Assembly (NCBI GenBank): GCA_964422145.1
Contig: CAYQZV010000010.1
Span: forward strand, 1-64,000
Origin: JACNKV01 sp964422145
Lineage (GTDB): Bacteria; Fidelibacterota; Marinisomatia; Marinisomatales; JACNKV01
DNA length: 64,000 nt
Reading direction: 5' to 3'
This document shows, piece by piece, positions 27,888 through 37,551 of the stretch (the first letter of the stretch is position 1; the number at the start of each line of letters is the position of its first letter). Both the position numbers and the translations under genes were made by a program. The notes under the pieces were generated by a model. That model was not told the origin of the DNA. It ran no database searches and worked only from the letters and a program-made list of their open reading frames with translations.

Positions 27888-29737
27888 CTCAAGTTGTCAT
27901 AGGAACATCCGGGCATATCGACCACGGAAAAACAGCTTTAGTCAAAGCATTGACAGGAGTTGATACTGACTATTTGGGGCAGGAAAAATCCCGCGGGATG
28001 ACCATCGATCTTGGTTTCGCATTTCTGAATGATTCCATCACGATGATTGACGTGCCGGGGCACGAAAAGTTTATTCGAAATATGGTCGCCGGAGTTTCAA
28101 CAATTCATATTGCATTGTTGGTCATTGCCGCAGATGACGGGATCATGCCGCAAACCCGTGAACATCTTCAGATCATTTCGCTGTTGGGCATCCCCAAAGC
28201 AGTGATTGCACTGACGAAAACCGATCTTGTCAATGAACCGGAATGGATTGATCTGATTGAAGAAGAGATTCGTGAGGTTTTATCAGAGACACGGTTTCAG
28301 GATGCTCCCATTGTACGAACATCGATCAATCCTGAATCAGGGATTGAGGAATTAAGAAATGTGCTTATTGAATCCGCAGCTTCCGTACAAAATACTCAAG
28401 ATAGAGGATTCTTTCGAATGCAAGTGGACCGAGTCTTTGTTAAAACCGGTTTCGGACTGGTGACCACCGGAACGGTTATCTCCGGCGGATTAAAAACCGG
28501 AGATGAAGTGATGACACTGCCAACCGGTGAAAAAAGAAAAGTTCGGGGAATCCAAAGCCACGGAAAGACGGTTCAATCCGTGCAAATGGGTGACCGGGCT
28601 GCGGTGAATATCGCTGGATTATCGAAAGAACACGTTTGGAGAGGATCAGAAATAGTCAGTACGGGATATTTAGAACCCGTGACCAAATTTATCGCCAATC
28701 TTTCGATGATCGGAGATACTGTATGGAAGATCAAATCAAAACAGCGGGTTCGTGTTCATATCGGAACGTCAGAAATTCTTGGGCGGGTTACTCTGCCCGA
28801 AAAAACACTTTCCGCCGGTGAAACCGGAAACTGCGTGCTATCACTGGAAGAATCCGTCATCGCGGCGATGGATGACCGGTTTGTCCTTCGATCCTATTCC
28901 CCGATGGAAACCATCGCCGGCGGACGTGTATTGGATCCGAATCCAAACGGGTCATGGAAAGAGATTAGGGCTTGGGCGAAAGATTTACCCGTGGACCCGG
29001 AACAAAGATATTTGCAATTCATCAATCAGTCCTGGCGATCACCCAAATCTATATTGGATTGGAGCCAATCGTTTCATATCAGTCAGGATGATTTAGCACA
29101 AATTCTATCTCCGCACACGGATATGATTGACCATCTATGCATCACAAAAGGCAATATTAATCTATCTAAAGATCTGTTTCTTGAAGCGATTGAAAATTTT
29201 CATCAACAAAATCCTTATAGAGCATTTATTGGATTAAAATTTCTTCAAAATCAGCTTCAATTCAGTGTGCAGTGGTTTGATATCATCGCTCGCTTGCTAA
29301 TTAAAGATCATAAAATTAAACACGTTGAGTCAGGATTCGCATCTGCGAGTCATGAAATTTCATTTTCGACCACCGATCAAGAAAAAGCGACTCGTGTCAT
29401 CTCTGCATTAAACCGTACTGAAAACCTTGCTTTGAGTGAATCAGAATTGATCTCGGTTGTGGACGCATCAATCGTTCCTATTTTACACGCATTTAAAGCA
29501 CAGAAAAAAGTGATTGAAATTGAAGCCGGTTTATGGATGAGCAATCAAACGTTTCAACATATCATGGCAATGGTAAAAACATGGTTCAATTCACATACTG
29601 AATTAACGGTTCCGGTCTTTAAAGACAAATTAGGATTGACCCGAAAAACAGCGATCCCGATCTTGGAGTACTTGGATAAAAAACAATTCACGGAGCGAAG
29701 CGGAAATATTCGTTTGAAAGGAGAACATCTCGAATGA
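27884..29737 (+). CDS. selB: Selenocysteine-specific elongation factor SelB
   Basis: A 617-residue translational GTPase that brings Sec-tRNA(Sec) to UGA codons followed by a SECIS hairpin. G motifs: GHIDHGKT (residues 10-17), DVPGHEKF and ALTKTD. EF-Tu-like domains II and III follow, and residues about 370-617 form the winged-helix region that binds SECIS RNA (LDKKQFTERSGNIRLKG at the end). It overlaps selA and mutS by 4 bases each, so all three are probably translated from one message. Confidence 0.96.
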   Translation: MTQVVIGTSGHIDHGKTALVKALTGVDTDYLGQEKSRGMTIDLGFAFLNDSITMIDVPGHEKFIRNMVAGVSTIHIALLVIAADDGIMPQTREHLQIISLLGIPKAVIALTKTDLVNEPEWIDLIEEEIREVLSETRFQDAPIVRTSINPESGIEELRNVLIESAASVQNTQDRGFFRMQVDRVFVKTGFGLVTTGTVISGGLKTGDEVMTLPTGEKRKVRGIQSHGKTVQSVQMGDRAAVNIAGLSKEHVWRGSEIVSTGYLEPVTKFIANLSMIGDTVWKIKSKQRVRVHIGTSEILGRVTLPEKTLSAGETGNCVLSLEESVIAAMDDRFVLRSYSPMETIAGGRVLDPNPNGSWKEIRAWAKDLPVDPEQRYLQFINQSWRSPKSILDWSQSFHISQDDLAQILSPHTDMIDHLCITKGNINLSKDLFLEAIENFHQQNPYRAFIGLKFLQNQLQFSVQWFDIIARLLIKDHKIKHVESGFASASHEISFSTTDQEKATRVISALNRTENLALSESELISVVDASIVPILHAFKAQKKVIEIEAGLWMSNQTFQHIMAMVKTWFNSHTELTVPVFKDKLGLTRKTAIPILEYLDKKQFTERSGNIRLKGEHLE

Positions 29738-32322
29738 CCGAAAAACAAGCCGGTACACCTTTAATGCGCCAATATCTGGATATTAAACATCAACACCCGG
29801 ATTCCATCGTATTATTCCGCATGGGAGATTTTTTCGAGACCTTTCAAGAAGATGCAAAGATCACGGCAAAGATCTTGGGCATTGTGTTAACGAAGCGTGC
29901 AAACGGTGCAGCTGCGGATGTTCCACTGGCCGGGTTTCCGCATCATGCTTTGGATAATTACCTCCCTAAATTAGTTCAGGCAGGGTATCGCGTGGCGATC
30001 TGCGAGCAGGTTGAAGATCCAAAATTAGCCAAAGGCATTGTAAAACGCGAAGTAACTGAAGTTGTCACCCCCGGGACGCTGGCCTCTGATCGGGCATTAA
30101 GCGACAAATCGAATCAATATTTAGTTTGTATGCAAATCCATCGGGGAGTTGCTGGTTACGCCGTTTTAGATCAATCAACCGGTGAATTTCTCATCGGGGA
30201 ATCACCGGTAGATACATTGACGGAATCCCTGCGTAAATACTCTCCGAGAGAAGTGTTGATCGCCGAAAGCGTTTCATACTCACTGGAACCATGGTACAAA
30301 GAATTCTTACCCTTCATCACTCAAGTTGAAGACTGGGTATTTAATTTTGACCAAAGTTATCGCACATTAACGACTCATTTTCAAACCACATCGCTGAAAG
30401 GCTATGGCTGTGAAGAGTTTCAGCAGGGAATTACCGCGGCGGGTGTGATGTTTTATCATCTTCGTCAAACGTTAAATACATCGTTGAAACATATATCTAC
30501 TGTACAGCCGATCCTCAATGACGGCGCCATGGGTTTGGATGGATTTACCATTCGAAATCTGGAAGTCTTCAAATCTCTGGCGACTCAGGGAACGCATGGA
30601 ACATTGATCGACATTTTGGACGAGACGAAAACATCCGGAGGGGGACGGCTGTTGAAACAATGGCTGAACCGGCCGCTAACGGATATCGATAACATCAATA
30701 GCCGATTGAATATTGTTCAGGCTTTCTTTCGAAGCAAACGCCTGTTGAATGAGATTCGGAAACATTTGGGTGACATATCGGATATAGAACGGATTCTCGG
30801 GAAAATTAATCGGATGAAAGCCAGTCCGAGAGATATCATCGCACTGGGACTGAGTTTACAAACCATCCCTGTAGTTTCTGAGCGAATGATCGCCGACGAT
30901 TCAGAAGAACTGAAAGGATTTACCGATCAGTTCGTGGATACTTCGAATAGTGTTGATACAATCACAAAAATGATGAATCCGAATCCGCCTGCTCAACTAA
31001 AAAACGGAAATGTAATCGCTACGGGAATCGATGACGAACTGGATGAATTACGGAAACTGGCTTCCGGAGGGAAAGAATGGTTGACGGATTTTGCTCAAAC
31101 CGAGCGGGAAGTGACCGGAATTCCGTCTTTGAAGATCGGGTACAATAAAGTTTTCGGCTATTATATTGACGTGACTAAAACTCATCAAGAAAAAGTTCCG
31201 GAGACATATATCAGGAAACAGACGTTAGTGAATTCAGAACGGTACATCACACCGGAATTAAAGGAATATGAAGAAAAGATTCTTTCAGCTGAGGAAAAAA
31301 TAGAAGAGATCGAAACGAGGTTATTCCAGGATCTGTGCCAGTCTATTTTAGATAATGTATCCGATATACAGATCAATGCAAAATTACTAAGCCGACTCGA
31401 CGTTTTGTGTTCATTCGCACATACCGCCAAAACGAATAAATACTGCCGTCCGGAATTGACCAATGATGTCGTTCTCAACATTCGTAAAGGACGCCATCCT
31501 GTCGTTGAAAAACTGCTGCCGCCAACGGAACGCTTCGTCCCGAATAATCTTTTCATGGATGCAGAGACAGAACAGATCCATTTGATCACCGGACCAAATA
31601 TGGCCGGAAAGTCGACTTATTTACGGCAAATCGGGTTGTTAGTTCTGATGGCACAGATCGGATCTTACGTCCCTGCAAAATCGGCTTTGATCGGTGTGGT
31701 GGACAAATTATTCACCCGTGTTGGTGCGAGTGATAATCTTGCCGGAGGAGAGAGTACTTTTCTGGTGGAGATGAACGAAGCGGCGAATATTTTAAATAAC
31801 GTGACACCTCGCAGCGTCATCCTTTTGGATGAAATCGGGCGGGGAACTGCTACGTACGACGGACTATCATTGGCATGGGCGATTACTGAATATCTTCATA
31901 ACATTCCCAAAGTGGCTGCCCGAACGCTGTTTGCCACTCATTATCATGAACTGACGGACTTAGAAACGACACTGGACCGTGTAAAAAATTATCACGTTGC
32001 CGTTGAGGAATTTGGCGATAAAGTCATCTTTCTCAGAACGATTCAGCAAGGTTCAGGTGATAAAAGTTACGGAATCCACGTCGCTAAGATGGCAGGATTA
32101 CCGACGGCTGTGATTCATCGAGCAAATGAGATATTGCAATATCATTTGGATCACTCAGACGGAAAAACGGGATCACCGCCACCGTCTGAAAACCAGCTGT
32201 CACTTTTCGAAAAACAAGATCAAGCGCTGAAAAAAGCGTTGGAAGATCTGGATATCAACGAAATGACTCCACTTGAAGCTCTACAAAAATTAGATGAATT
32301 GAAAAAGGAACACGGACAGTAG
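29734..32322 (+). CDS. mutS: DNA mismatch repair protein MutS
   Basis: An 862-residue MutS1-type protein. The mismatch-reading wedge is FRMGDFFETF near residue 30 (Phe-x-Glu motif with FFE rather than FYE). Walker A GPNMAGKSTYLRQ is near residue 620, followed by VGASDNLAGGESTF, LLDEIGRGTATYDG and ATHYHEL. The C-terminus has the usual short helical tail. It binds mispairs and recruits MutL. It begins within the selB stop (ATGA), an unusual partner for mutS. Confidence 0.98.
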   Translation: MTEKQAGTPLMRQYLDIKHQHPDSIVLFRMGDFFETFQEDAKITAKILGIVLTKRANGAAADVPLAGFPHHALDNYLPKLVQAGYRVAICEQVEDPKLAKGIVKREVTEVVTPGTLASDRALSDKSNQYLVCMQIHRGVAGYAVLDQSTGEFLIGESPVDTLTESLRKYSPREVLIAESVSYSLEPWYKEFLPFITQVEDWVFNFDQSYRTLTTHFQTTSLKGYGCEEFQQGITAAGVMFYHLRQTLNTSLKHISTVQPILNDGAMGLDGFTIRNLEVFKSLATQGTHGTLIDILDETKTSGGGRLLKQWLNRPLTDIDNINSRLNIVQAFFRSKRLLNEIRKHLGDISDIERILGKINRMKASPRDIIALGLSLQTIPVVSERMIADDSEELKGFTDQFVDTSNSVDTITKMMNPNPPAQLKNGNVIATGIDDELDELRKLASGGKEWLTDFAQTEREVTGIPSLKIGYNKVFGYYIDVTKTHQEKVPETYIRKQTLVNSERYITPELKEYEEKILSAEEKIEEIETRLFQDLCQSILDNVSDIQINAKLLSRLDVLCSFAHTAKTNKYCRPELTNDVVLNIRKGRHPVVEKLLPPTERFVPNNLFMDAETEQIHLITGPNMAGKSTYLRQIGLLVLMAQIGSYVPAKSALIGVVDKLFTRVGASDNLAGGESTFLVEMNEAANILNNVTPRSVILLDEIGRGTATYDGLSLAWAITEYLHNIPKVAARTLFATHYHELTDLETTLDRVKNYHVAVEEFGDKVIFLRTIQQGSGDKSYGIHVAKMAGLPTAVIHRANEILQYHLDHSDGKTGSPPPSENQLSLFEKQDQALKKALEDLDINEMTPLEALQKLDELKKEHGQ

Positions 32323-32341
32323 TTCCTTCGTATGAATTACC

Positions 32342-33445
32342 ATGACCATTAAAATGAAATATCAATTAACACCAATCCTCTTTGCAGGAATATTTGCTTG
32401 CAGTTCGATTATTAATGCTGAAGATATCAGCTGGGTAAAATACGGTTGGCAGGCGTTTCGAAACAGCGGAGATGCGTCATCAATGTCTTTGGGCGGCACA
32501 ATGACTGCTTTTTCGAACAGTTCGGCTTCAGTGTTGCACAACCCGGCTCACATCGGTACCGACCATATTCATTCGTTCATTTATGCTCATCAAAACCGGT
32601 TTAACGGAGTGGTGGAGACTGACTTGTTGTTCATGAAGTATCAGACCCAATCTAAACGGAATATCGGTTTGGCAATTCTTCACGAATCGGTTTCCAATAT
32701 CATGGATACGAGAAGCAGTTTGCTGGATTGGGGATTAGACGGAATTCCGAATACCGGTGACCCGGGTGAAGGAAACGGGATCATTGATGAAGGTGAGCGT
32801 CTGGATGTAAATCGGCTGAAGGCTTTTAATCAGCATCAATGGGCACTCCATTTTACCACCGGATGGCAATTAAAAGGCTATCAAATTGGTGTAGCAACGA
32901 AAGGGTTGTTCCATTCATTAGGTGAACATACTGGAACAGGATTTGGATTCGATTTAGGTGTGGTAAAAGCCTTTACACCGCGTACACAAATAGGTGTTTC
33001 CGTTTACGATGTTTTGACATCTTGGGTGATATGGGATAACGGCTCAAAAGAGGTTACTTCACCAACAGCAGCCGTCGGGGCATCACACCAACTTGATTTT
33101 TCACGTTTACCCGTCCATATTGCGGTAATGGGAGATGTTTTACTGCATACTGAAGGACGCTCTCTAAGCGACCATTTTCATATCGGGGATGTCGGCGGGA
33201 GTTTCCGGTTTGGTATTGAAACCGTGATTAATCATTATACCGTGTTACGATTAGGCAAGAATGAACATGATATTTATTCCGCCGGTTTAGGCGTGCAATG
33301 GGAAGCAATCGATATTAATTATGCCTATCAGATTAGTACAGTCGATGCTGATTTAGGAAATAGTCATGTTTTGTCGTTTGCAGTGGATCCGGTAACACTG
33401 TTCCGGTTAGTGACGGATTCGATGTCGTCCGTGACGACCGACTAA
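32342..33445 (+). CDS. PorV/UPF0164-like outer-membrane barrel protein
   Basis: A 367-residue exported protein. Signal peptide MKYQLTPILFAGIFACSSIINAED follows; ATG 32354 (fifth codon) may be the true start, as neither has a clear ribosome site. WVKYGWQAFRNSGDASSMSLGG then AFSNSSASVLHNPAHI is the start pattern of the PorV/UPF0164/FadL-like barrel group (an NPA segment after small residues). An Asp/Gly/Glu-rich insertion sits near residues 128-150 (GIPNTGDPGEGNGIIDEGE). In FCB bacteria PorV shuttles type IX cargo; this one may be such a relative or a plain porin. It is convergent with lepB, overlapping by 4 bases. Confidence 0.7.
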   Translation: MTIKMKYQLTPILFAGIFACSSIINAEDISWVKYGWQAFRNSGDASSMSLGGTMTAFSNSSASVLHNPAHIGTDHIHSFIYAHQNRFNGVVETDLLFMKYQTQSKRNIGLAILHESVSNIMDTRSSLLDWGLDGIPNTGDPGEGNGIIDEGERLDVNRLKAFNQHQWALHFTTGWQLKGYQIGVATKGLFHSLGEHTGTGFGFDLGVVKAFTPRTQIGVSVYDVLTSWVIWDNGSKEVTSPTAAVGASHQLDFSRLPVHIAVMGDVLLHTEGRSLSDHFHIGDVGGSFRFGIETVINHYTVLRLGKNEHDIYSAGLGVQWEAIDINYAYQISTVDADLGNSHVLSFAVDPVTLFRLVTDSMSSVTTD

Positions 33446-34428
33446 TCCAATACCGTTCCAACTCGATCAAACCGCGGGACCCAAAACCCGGACGGGTGAT
33501 CCAAATCCAGTGAGAAATAAACGAAGAGAGCTTCACCTAAAATATTCTCATGTGGAACAAATCCCCAGAATCTTGAATCTAAACTGTCATCGCGGTTATC
33601 GCCCATCGCCCAGTAGTAATCCTGTTTGATGGTATATGATGTCATCTCGTGAACCGGAACACCGTCAATATGCAGGTGAGCAAAATCCGCATCTCGGATT
33701 GTCGGTGACCACGGGGTGAGAAAACTTCCCTTGGGATAGTAATCATCAAAGACATCCGTGGTTCCTTTTCGTCGATATAAATCATTTGGGTCGGTTGTCG
33801 TAAACTCAAATCGTACCGATGCATTCTCTAGCGTTGCAGTATGGCCGTCCATCAAAATAAGCGGGAGTATAAACCGCCAGTCGGTGTTTTCGTCAATGGA
33901 AAATACATCACCCATTTTCGGAACGGTAATAGAAGAGAAGTGATCTTTATTGCCGTAACGATCGAGGTAAATGCCGGGTTGAGTTTTCCCTTTCGGAAAC
34001 TCCGAATAAACGAATTTTCCGTTTTCAGATAACGGATATTCCTCTCCGTCTACAAATAATTTTCTGTTCTGAATCTCAATTGTATCTCCAGGACCGGCTA
34101 TGCATCGTTTGACGTATTTATGAAACGGATCTCTCGGATATCTAAAGATGATAATATCGCCTTGCGTTGGTTTTTTAAACTCCGGGAATCGGAGGTAGGG
34201 GACGTAAAAACCGATGTCGGTGTACGGAATACCAATCCAATCCGGAGTTCGCGTGCCATACGTGAGTCGTGAACCGATGAGAAAATCCCCTGTCATGATC
34301 GTGTTTTCCATACTTCCAGTGGGAACAATGTAGGCTTCAACAATCGTTACCTTCAGTAATAAGGCAATGATAATGATCGTAACCCACGAACGGATCTCAA
34401 GCAGTATTTTTCTCACTTTATCAGACAT
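33442..34428 (-). CDS. lepB: Signal peptidase I
   Basis: A 328-residue inner-membrane serine protease that removes signal peptides. A transmembrane helix (residues about 16-30) precedes VPTGSMENTI with catalytic Ser39. The general-base lysine is Lys107 in YVKRCIAGPGDTI. The C-terminal GDNRDDSLDSRFWGFV box is intact. Between them lies an enlarged cap of about 130 residues, longer than in E. coli-type minimal forms but common in FCB bacteria. It lies downstream of tRNA-Leu on the same strand, with a weak terminator between. Confidence 0.95.
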   Translation of the reverse strand: MSDKVRKILLEIRSWVTIIIIALLLKVTIVEAYIVPTGSMENTIMTGDFLIGSRLTYGTRTPDWIGIPYTDIGFYVPYLRFPEFKKPTQGDIIIFRYPRDPFHKYVKRCIAGPGDTIEIQNRKLFVDGEEYPLSENGKFVYSEFPKGKTQPGIYLDRYGNKDHFSSITVPKMGDVFSIDENTDWRFILPLILMDGHTATLENASVRFEFTTTDPNDLYRRKGTTDVFDDYYPKGSFLTPWSPTIRDADFAHLHIDGVPVHEMTSYTIKQDYYWAMGDNRDDSLDSRFWGFVPHENILGEALFVYFSLDLDHPSGFWVPRFDRVGTVLD

Positions 34429-34462
34429 AGAGGATTCCTTTTGGAATGAATACGAGTAGAAA

Positions 34463-34487
34463 AAAAGAAAGTTCCTTCTATAGAACT
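34463..34487 (-). terminator. Weak rho-independent terminator after tRNA-Leu
   Basis: On the reverse strand AGTTC pairs with GAACT across an 8-base loop and is followed by TTTCTTTTTTT. It lies just after the tRNA-Leu 3' end and before the lepB start. The stem is short, so strength is uncertain. Confidence 0.4.
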
Positions 34488-34492
34488 CATTG

Positions 34493-34576
34493 TACCGGGA
34501 GAGGGACTCGAACCCTCACTCCATTGCTGGAATCGGTTTTTGAGACCGACGCGTCTACCAGTTCCGCCACCCCGGC
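34493..34576 (-). tRNA. tRNA-Leu (anticodon CAA)
   Basis: Read on the reverse strand, it has a class II cloverleaf of 84 nt. Anticodon stem TCGGT/ACCGA holds loop CTCAAAA (anticodon CAA, reading TTG), there is a long variable arm, and the T arm is GAGGG TTCGAGT CCCTC. The acceptor GCCGGGG pairs with TCCCGGT, leaving G-U pairs at both ends of the stem, including the first pair. Discriminator A fits leucine. No CCA is encoded. Confidence 0.95.
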
Positions 34577-34706
34577 ATGAAATAAGCCCGAAAAATTACC
34601 AGTACATTCTGACGTGAGTCAACCACAGAAAAATAACGGATTCAGATTGTATTTTTCAGTAATTCATCTATAGATTCTATGTATTAAAACTGAGAGGAAT
34701 TACATC

Positions 34707-36503
34707 ATGACCTGTTCTACTATTTCAGAAATGTTTTCAACGTCGGTAAAAGCGTATAATGATAAACCGGCATATTTCCATAAAATTGACGGAAACTGGA
34801 TTCCCGTTACGTTTAGTGAGACCGAAACGATGGTTGAGCGTTTTGCAGCCGGGCTCGCCAGTCTGGGCATCGGCAAAGATGATAAAGTCGCCATCCAGTC
34901 CACGAACCGGGTTCGCTGGGCGATCAGTGATTATGCCATTGCCGGATTAGGTGCGGTGTCAGTCACGATCTATCCGACGCTGATTCCGTCGCAGATCCAG
35001 TACATCGTTGACGATTCTGATACGGTGTATGTGATCACAGAAGATCGTGAACAAACTGAAAAAGTATTGTCTTTCATCGGTTCGTCACCCAAACTAAAAG
35101 GTGTGATCGCAATGGATGATGAACATGACCCGGATAAAAATGTATTCAGCTTTGACTATATTATGAAACAGGGTGATGCGTATATCAAAGAAAATGGATT
35201 CTCAATCCATGAATCTGCAAAGACTGCAACTCCGGATGATCTTCTGACCTTGATCTATACAAGCGGAACAACCGGTAATCCAAAGGGAGTGATGCTGACA
35301 CATAATAATTTATTGTCAAATATGAACTCCGGTAAAAAAGCCATTGATATCGGTACGGAAGATGTGTTTTTGTCATTCCTTCCTCTCAGTCACGTTTTTG
35401 AACGAATGACAGGGCATTATACCGGGTTTTATTCCGGGTCGACAACTTATTATGCAGAAAGTGTTGACACGGTTGCCGAGAATATGGGTGAAGTCAAACC
35501 GACGATCATGGTTGCGGTTCCGAGATTGTATGAAAAGATCAATGCAAAGGTTCTGGACAAAGTCAGTAAAGATCCTGCTCTTCGTCAAAAAATCTTTTGG
35601 TGGGCGCTCCGTACCGGGGAAAAAGCTGCTGAATTCCTTACCAGAGGACAACAACCCAGCGGATTTCTTGCCTTTAAATTCAAAATTGCTGATAAGCTCG
35701 TCTTTTCAAAATTAAAAGAACGGGTCGGCGGACGTCTTCGTTTCTTCGTTTCCGGTGGTGCGCCGCTCTCAGCTGAAGTCGGTAAATTCTTTGCTTCGGC
35801 AAACATCCCGATTCTTGAAGGATATGGATTAACTGAAACCAGTCCTGTGATCACATGTAACCGTGAAAATCTATTCAAATTCGGAACGGTTGGCTGCGCG
35901 ATCGAAGGGGTTGAAGTCAAAATCGCTGAAGACGGTGAAATCCTTTGCAAAGGGGATAATGTCATGGTCGGCTACTACAAAAATGAAGAAGCCACAAAAG
36001 AAGCGATTGATGAAGACGGATGGTTCCACACCGGTGATATTGGAACGTTCGAAGATCAGGACGGCTATCTGATGATCACGGATCGGAAGAAAAGTCTGCT
36101 GGTAACCTCCGGAGGAAAGAATGTTGCTCCGGCTCCGATTGAGATCGCATTGACCTCTTCGAAATATATTGAGCAATGTCTTGTCATTGGTGATAAACGA
36201 AACTTCATTTCAGCTTTGATCGTTCCGTCGTTTGAATCTCTGGATGAATGGGCTGCCGAACAGGGAATCCCTGCAGACGATCGCGATGCGTTAGTGAAAG
36301 ATCCGAAAGTGAATGAGCTATATGAAGCTGAAGTTGCGTTTGCCATGAACTCATTCTCACGATATGAGCAGGTCAAAAAATTCGCTTTATTGACGAAAGA
36401 ATGGACCGTCGAAAGCGGTGAAGCAACACCGAAACTTTCCGTAAAACGTAAAGAAGTTATCAATAACTATTCTGATGTGATTGACGGCATTTACGCTGGA
36501 TAA
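34707..36503 (+). CDS. Long-chain acyl-CoA synthetase (AMP-forming)
   Basis: A 598-residue adenylate-forming enzyme that activates fatty acids with CoA. The P-loop YTSGTTGNPKGVMLTH is near residue 188, LPLSHVFERM near 228, YGLTETSPVI near 373 and WFHTGDIG near 440; the lid motif DRKKSLLVTSGGKNV is complete. Family position is the bacterial FadD15/FAA1-like long-chain branch rather than short-chain acs. A GAGAGGAATT site precedes the ATG. gpsA follows 28 bases later, consistent with a lipid-metabolism pair. Confidence 0.93.
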   Translation: MTCSTISEMFSTSVKAYNDKPAYFHKIDGNWIPVTFSETETMVERFAAGLASLGIGKDDKVAIQSTNRVRWAISDYAIAGLGAVSVTIYPTLIPSQIQYIVDDSDTVYVITEDREQTEKVLSFIGSSPKLKGVIAMDDEHDPDKNVFSFDYIMKQGDAYIKENGFSIHESAKTATPDDLLTLIYTSGTTGNPKGVMLTHNNLLSNMNSGKKAIDIGTEDVFLSFLPLSHVFERMTGHYTGFYSGSTTYYAESVDTVAENMGEVKPTIMVAVPRLYEKINAKVLDKVSKDPALRQKIFWWALRTGEKAAEFLTRGQQPSGFLAFKFKIADKLVFSKLKERVGGRLRFFVSGGAPLSAEVGKFFASANIPILEGYGLTETSPVITCNRENLFKFGTVGCAIEGVEVKIAEDGEILCKGDNVMVGYYKNEEATKEAIDEDGWFHTGDIGTFEDQDGYLMITDRKKSLLVTSGGKNVAPAPIEIALTSSKYIEQCLVIGDKRNFISALIVPSFESLDEWAAEQGIPADDRDALVKDPKVNELYEAEVAFAMNSFSRYEQVKKFALLTKEWTVESGEATPKLSVKRKEVINNYSDVIDGIYAG

Positions 36504-36530
36504 TTTTTCGAAACGTACTTAAACAGATTT

Positions 36531-37523
36531 ATGAACATTACGGTACTGGGGACTGGTTCCTGGGGCGGAACCATTGCACAGCATTTAGCCGGATTAGGTC
36601 ATTCTGTCTCTGCATGGAGTAAATTCCCCGAAGAAATCCAACCGCTGAACGACCAAAGAACCCATCCGCTGGTTCCGGGGTTGATCTTTTCAGACGCCAT
36701 TCGATTTACATCCGATCTCAATGAAGCAACAGGTCATACGGATGTAATTATCGTTGCCGTTCCTTCCCATATTGTTCGTCCGTTGATGAAGGGTTTACGT
36801 GATCAACTGTCAAAAGAGACGTTGGTCGTCAATTTGGCGAAAGGGATTGAAAACGATTCCCTGAAGACCATGAGCCAGGTCATTCACGATACCGGAGATA
36901 TTTCCTATGACCGGATCGTCACTTTGTACGGCCCGAGCCATGCAGAAGAAGTAGCCGCACGGATGCCGACCACCATCGTTTCAGCCTGTCCGTCATTGGA
37001 TACAGCAGTATCGGTGCAGAATATCTTTTCATCTGAAACATTAAGAGTGTACACCAATACGGATATTCTCGGGGTTGAACTCGGCGGATCTCTGAAAAAT
37101 GTGATCGCAATCGCTGCGGGGATCATCGATGGAATTGGGTTCGGTGATAACACAAAAGCTGCTTTGCTGACCCGTGCCATGACGGAAATGACGCGATTGG
37201 GTGTCAAGATGGGAGCTGACCAAAAAACCTTTTCCGGATTAAGCGGGATCGGTGATTTGATCGTTACCTGTCTAAGCAAACATAGTCGGAATCGTTACGT
37301 CGGTGAGGAGATAGGGAAGGGACGGAAACTGGATGATATCCTTGCGGAAATGAAAATGGTTGCCGAAGGAGTCAAAATGACGGTTTCGGTTCGTCAGTTG
37401 AAAGAAAAATACGATGTATCCATGCCGATCTCGACTGCGGTGGATGAAGTGTTGTTCGAAGGGAAAAACCCTAAACAAGCCGTAACGGAATTAATGACGA
37501 GAGATTTGATCACCGAGCATTAA
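36531..37523 (+). CDS. gpsA: NAD(P)-dependent glycerol-3-phosphate dehydrogenase
   Basis: A 330-residue cytosolic enzyme reducing dihydroxyacetone phosphate to sn-glycerol-3-phosphate, the phospholipid backbone. The Rossmann motif GTGSWGGTIAQHLA starts at residue 7. NLAKGIEND, GPSHAEEV and the catalytic-lysine segment GGSLKNVIAIAAGI follow, then GFGDNTKAALLTR and GLSGIGDLIVTC. Full length. Downstream of the acyl-CoA synthetase and convergent with the beta-helix gene; no terminator is evident in the 28-base gap. Confidence 0.97.
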   Translation: MNITVLGTGSWGGTIAQHLAGLGHSVSAWSKFPEEIQPLNDQRTHPLVPGLIFSDAIRFTSDLNEATGHTDVIIVAVPSHIVRPLMKGLRDQLSKETLVVNLAKGIENDSLKTMSQVIHDTGDISYDRIVTLYGPSHAEEVAARMPTTIVSACPSLDTAVSVQNIFSSETLRVYTNTDILGVELGGSLKNVIAIAAGIIDGIGFGDNTKAALLTRAMTEMTRLGVKMGADQKTFSGLSGIGDLIVTCLSKHSRNRYVGEEIGKGRKLDDILAEMKMVAEGVKMTVSVRQLKEKYDVSMPISTAVDEVLFEGKNPKQAVTELMTRDLITEH

Positions 37524-37551
37524 GTCGGTTCTATTATTAATCAGAGATTTT

